Shown here piece after piece: positions 61,900 to 64,000 of a DNA stretch of 64,000 nt (positions are counted from its first letter, which is position 1; the number at the start of each line of letters is the position of its first letter). The stretch spans positions 1,975,001 to 2,039,000 of the forward strand of contig CM036769.1 of the NCBI GenBank assembly GCA_020796225.1. The letters are read 5' to 3'. The stretch comes from Arion vulgaris. Its lineage: Eukaryota > Mollusca > Gastropoda > Stylommatophora > Arionidae. The translations under genes and the position numbers were made by a program. A model generated the notes under the pieces. It saw only the letters and a list, made by a program, of their open reading frames with translations. It was not told the DNA's origin and did no database searches.

Positions 61900-63690
61900 A
61901 TGTTGCATACTTGGTGTAGTGATGGTTGCAGTTCCTTCTAGTTATCATGTTGCATACTTGGTGTAGTGATGGTTGCAGTTCCTTCTAGTTATCATGTTGC
62001 ATACTTGGTGTAGTGATGGTTGCAGTTCCTTCTAGTTATCATGTTGCGTACTTGGTGTAGTGATGGTTGCAGTTCCTTCAAGTTATCATGTTGCATACTT
62101 GGTGTAGTGATGGTTGCAGTTCCTTCTAGTTATCATGTTGCATACTTGGTGTAGTGATGGTTGCAGTTTCTTCAAGTTATCATGTTGCATACTTGGTGTA
62201 GTGATGGTTGCAGTTCCTTCTAGTAAAAATGTTGCATACTTGGTGTAGTGATGGTTGCAGTTCCTTCTAGTTATCATGTTGCATACTTGGTGTAGTGATG
62301 GTTGCAGTTCCTTCTAGTTATCATGTTGTATACTTGGTGTAGTGATGGTTGCAGTTCCTTCTAGTTATCATGTTGCATACTTGGTGTAGTGATGGTTGCA
62401 GTTCCTTCTAGTTATCATGTTGTATACTTGGTGTAGTGATGGTTGCAGTTCCTTCTAGTTATCATGTTGCATACTTGGTGTAGTGATGGTTGCAGTTCCT
62501 TCTAGTTATCATGTTGCATACTTGGTGTAGTGATGGTTGCAGTTCCTTCAAGTTATCATGTTGCATACTTGGTGTAGTGATGGTTGCAGTTCCTTCTAGT
62601 TATCATGTTGCATACTTATTGTAGTGATGGTTGCAGTTCCTTCTAGTTATCATGTTGCATACTTGGTGTAGTGATGGTTGCAGTTCCTTCTAGTTATCAT
62701 GTTGCATACTTGGTGTAGTGATGGTTGCAGTTCCTTCCAGTTATCATGTTGCATACTTGGTGTAGTGATGGTTGCAGTTCCTTCTAGTTATCATGTTGCA
62801 TACTTGGTGTAGTGATGGTTGCAGTTCCTTCTAGTTATCATGTTGCATACTTGGTGTAGTGATGGTTGCAGTTCCTTCTAGTTATCATGTTGCGTACTTG
62901 GTGTAGTGATGGTTGCAGTTTCTTCTAGTTATCATGTTGCATACTTGGTGTAGTGATGGTTGCAGTTCCTTCAAGTTATCATGTTGTATACTTGGTGTAG
63001 TGATGGTTGCAGTTCCTTCTAGTTATCATGTTGTATACTTGGTGTAGTGATGGTTGCAGTTCCTTCAAGTTATCATGTTGCATACTTGGTGTAGTGATGG
63101 TTGCAGTTCCTTCTAGTTATCATGTTGCATACTTGGTGTAGTGATGGTTGCAGTTCCTTCAAGTTATCATGTTGCATACTTGGTGTAGTGATGGTTGCAG
63201 TTCCTTCTAGTTATCATGTTGCATACTTGGTGTAGTGATGGTTGCAGTTCCTTCTAGTTATCATGTTGCATACTTGGTGTAGTGATGGTTGCAGTTCCTT
63301 CTAGTTATCATGTTGCATACTTGGTGTAGTGATGGTTGCAGTTCCTTCCAGTTATCATGTTGCATACTTGGTGTAGTGATGGTTGCAGTTCCTTCAAGTT
63401 ATCATGTTGTATACTTGGTGTAGTGATGGTTGCAGTTCCTTCTAGTTATCATGTTGTATACTTGGTGTAGTGATGGTTGCAGTTCCTTCTAGTTATCATG
63501 TTGTATACTTGGTGTAGTGATGGTTGCAGTTCCTTCAAGTTATCATGTTGCATACTTGGTGTAGTGATGGTTGCAGTTCCTTCTAGTTATCATGTTGCAT
63601 ACTTGGTGTAGTGATGGTTGCAGTTCCTTCTAGTTATCATGTTGCATACTTGGTGTAGTGATGGTGCTTGAAGTTCCTTCTAGTTATCTT
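61900..63690. repeat. 47-bp minisatellite (about 38 copies)
   Basis: The unit is ATGTTGCATACTTGGTGTAG, TGATGGTTGCAGTTCCTTCT, AGTTATC. The few variants are TTGTATA, TTGCGTA, TTCAAGTT and TTCCAGTT. Two units have AGTAAAA in place of AGTTATC (first unit and near 62225). Flanks are the inverted LINE-D on the left and unassigned sequence then SINE-C on the right. Confidence 0.97.
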
Positions 63691-63744
63691 TTTGATTTTT
63701 TGTTAGTGCAGTAATTACCGACATAAACTGAGTAATTTTCATAG

Positions 63745-64000
63745 ACCAGTGAGTGTGTGTAGCGGTAGTCAGCTCGATCACAACCCAAGTGTAGCTGGTT
63801 CAAACCCAGCGGCTTGCAGTTTGGAAGCAAATTCGTTTCCGTGGGATTTTCACGAAAGGAAAAAATATACCTTACCGTTCAGAAAGCAATGTCAAACTAC
63901 TGAATGTATAAGTGGTGCCTAGAAAATCAATGACTCATTTACTGTGGTTGATGGCTACGTCCTGTAAAGGATATGCCACAATTGTCATTTTTTTTTTCAA
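63745..64000 (+). mobile_element. SINE-C copy 4 (runs to the window end)
   Basis: The head GTGTGTAGCGGTAGTCAGCT has box A-like TAGCGGTAGTCAGCTCG and box B-like TGGTTCAAACCCAG (63798-63811). The body has CAAATTCGTTTCCGTGGGAT; the tail has TTCAGAAAGCAATGTCAAAC and TGCCTAGAAAATCAATG, then CCTGTAAAGGATATGCCACA. A T run closes the window, so the 3' end is not fully seen. Confidence 0.8.

Overview
The window is nuclear DNA from a eukaryote, almost certainly an invertebrate animal. It carries decayed non-LTR retrotransposons, many tRNA-headed SINEs, short TIR transposons and a very large amount of minisatellite DNA. There are no bacterial operons, no rRNA and no intact tRNA gene. The retrotransposon protein style (RT plus a GRPRxRW C-terminal domain, and a second kind with RNase H) is common in molluscs and other lophotrochozoans, so a mollusc-like genome is my best guess. 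That guess rests on family resemblance only. The one candidate host coding exon is at 7031-7814 (-); its product is not recognised. The other long open frames lie inside tandem repeats or transposon fragments.

Layout. 0-5 kb: SINE-A with a 13-bp target duplication, a purine minisatellite, SINE-D copies, an 11-bp/5-bp GCTAC minisatellite and LINE fragments. 5-10 kb: a LINE-E 3' end, SINE-C, a 48-bp array, the candidate exon, LINE-D, SINE-E and three small arrays. 10-20 kb: the best-preserved RT fragment (LINE-A, 10.95-12.37 kb), RNase H LINE pieces, a TTAA-flanked TIR element (13.3-14.6 kb), a minisatellite interrupted by a hAT MITE (15.1-15.9 kb), nested LINEs (16.6-17.9 kb) and a GC-rich unassigned block. 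20-25 kb: polypurine tract, 44-bp array, repeats G and H, SINE-D and LINE-B. 25-35 kb: a 9-kb array of a 49-bp unit ending in SINE-E. 35-46 kb: SINE cluster, 42-bp array, LINE fragments, 50-bp array and 87-bp array, then a LINE-B copy holding two further insertions and its own array. 46-54 kb: SINE-A inside LINE-C, then arrays of 74, 20/23, 78, 31, 36 and 50 bp between LINE pieces. 54-64 kb: (GA)n, a 15-bp array, SINE-D/B/C copies, a hAT element with nested SINEs, an inverted LINE-D holding a TA-flanked MITE, a 47-bp array and SINE-C. Adding the array spans gives roughly 24-25 kb of tandem repeat, close to 40% of the window.

The unifying observation is that many minisatellites are not random. 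Their monomers can be read as amplified pieces of the mobile elements next to them: the 5' head of SINE-E (49-bp array), the 5' edge of SINE-D (GCTACAGAGAC array), a SINE-D-like 3' end (87-bp array), and C-terminal coding segments of LINE-E (74-bp array) and LINE-B (47-bp and 50-bp arrays, both over the same protein motif). Later insertions with clear target duplications then landed in the arrays. Family letters (SINE-A to J, LINE-A to E and R, G, H, K) are labels made here from copies seen in this window, not database names.
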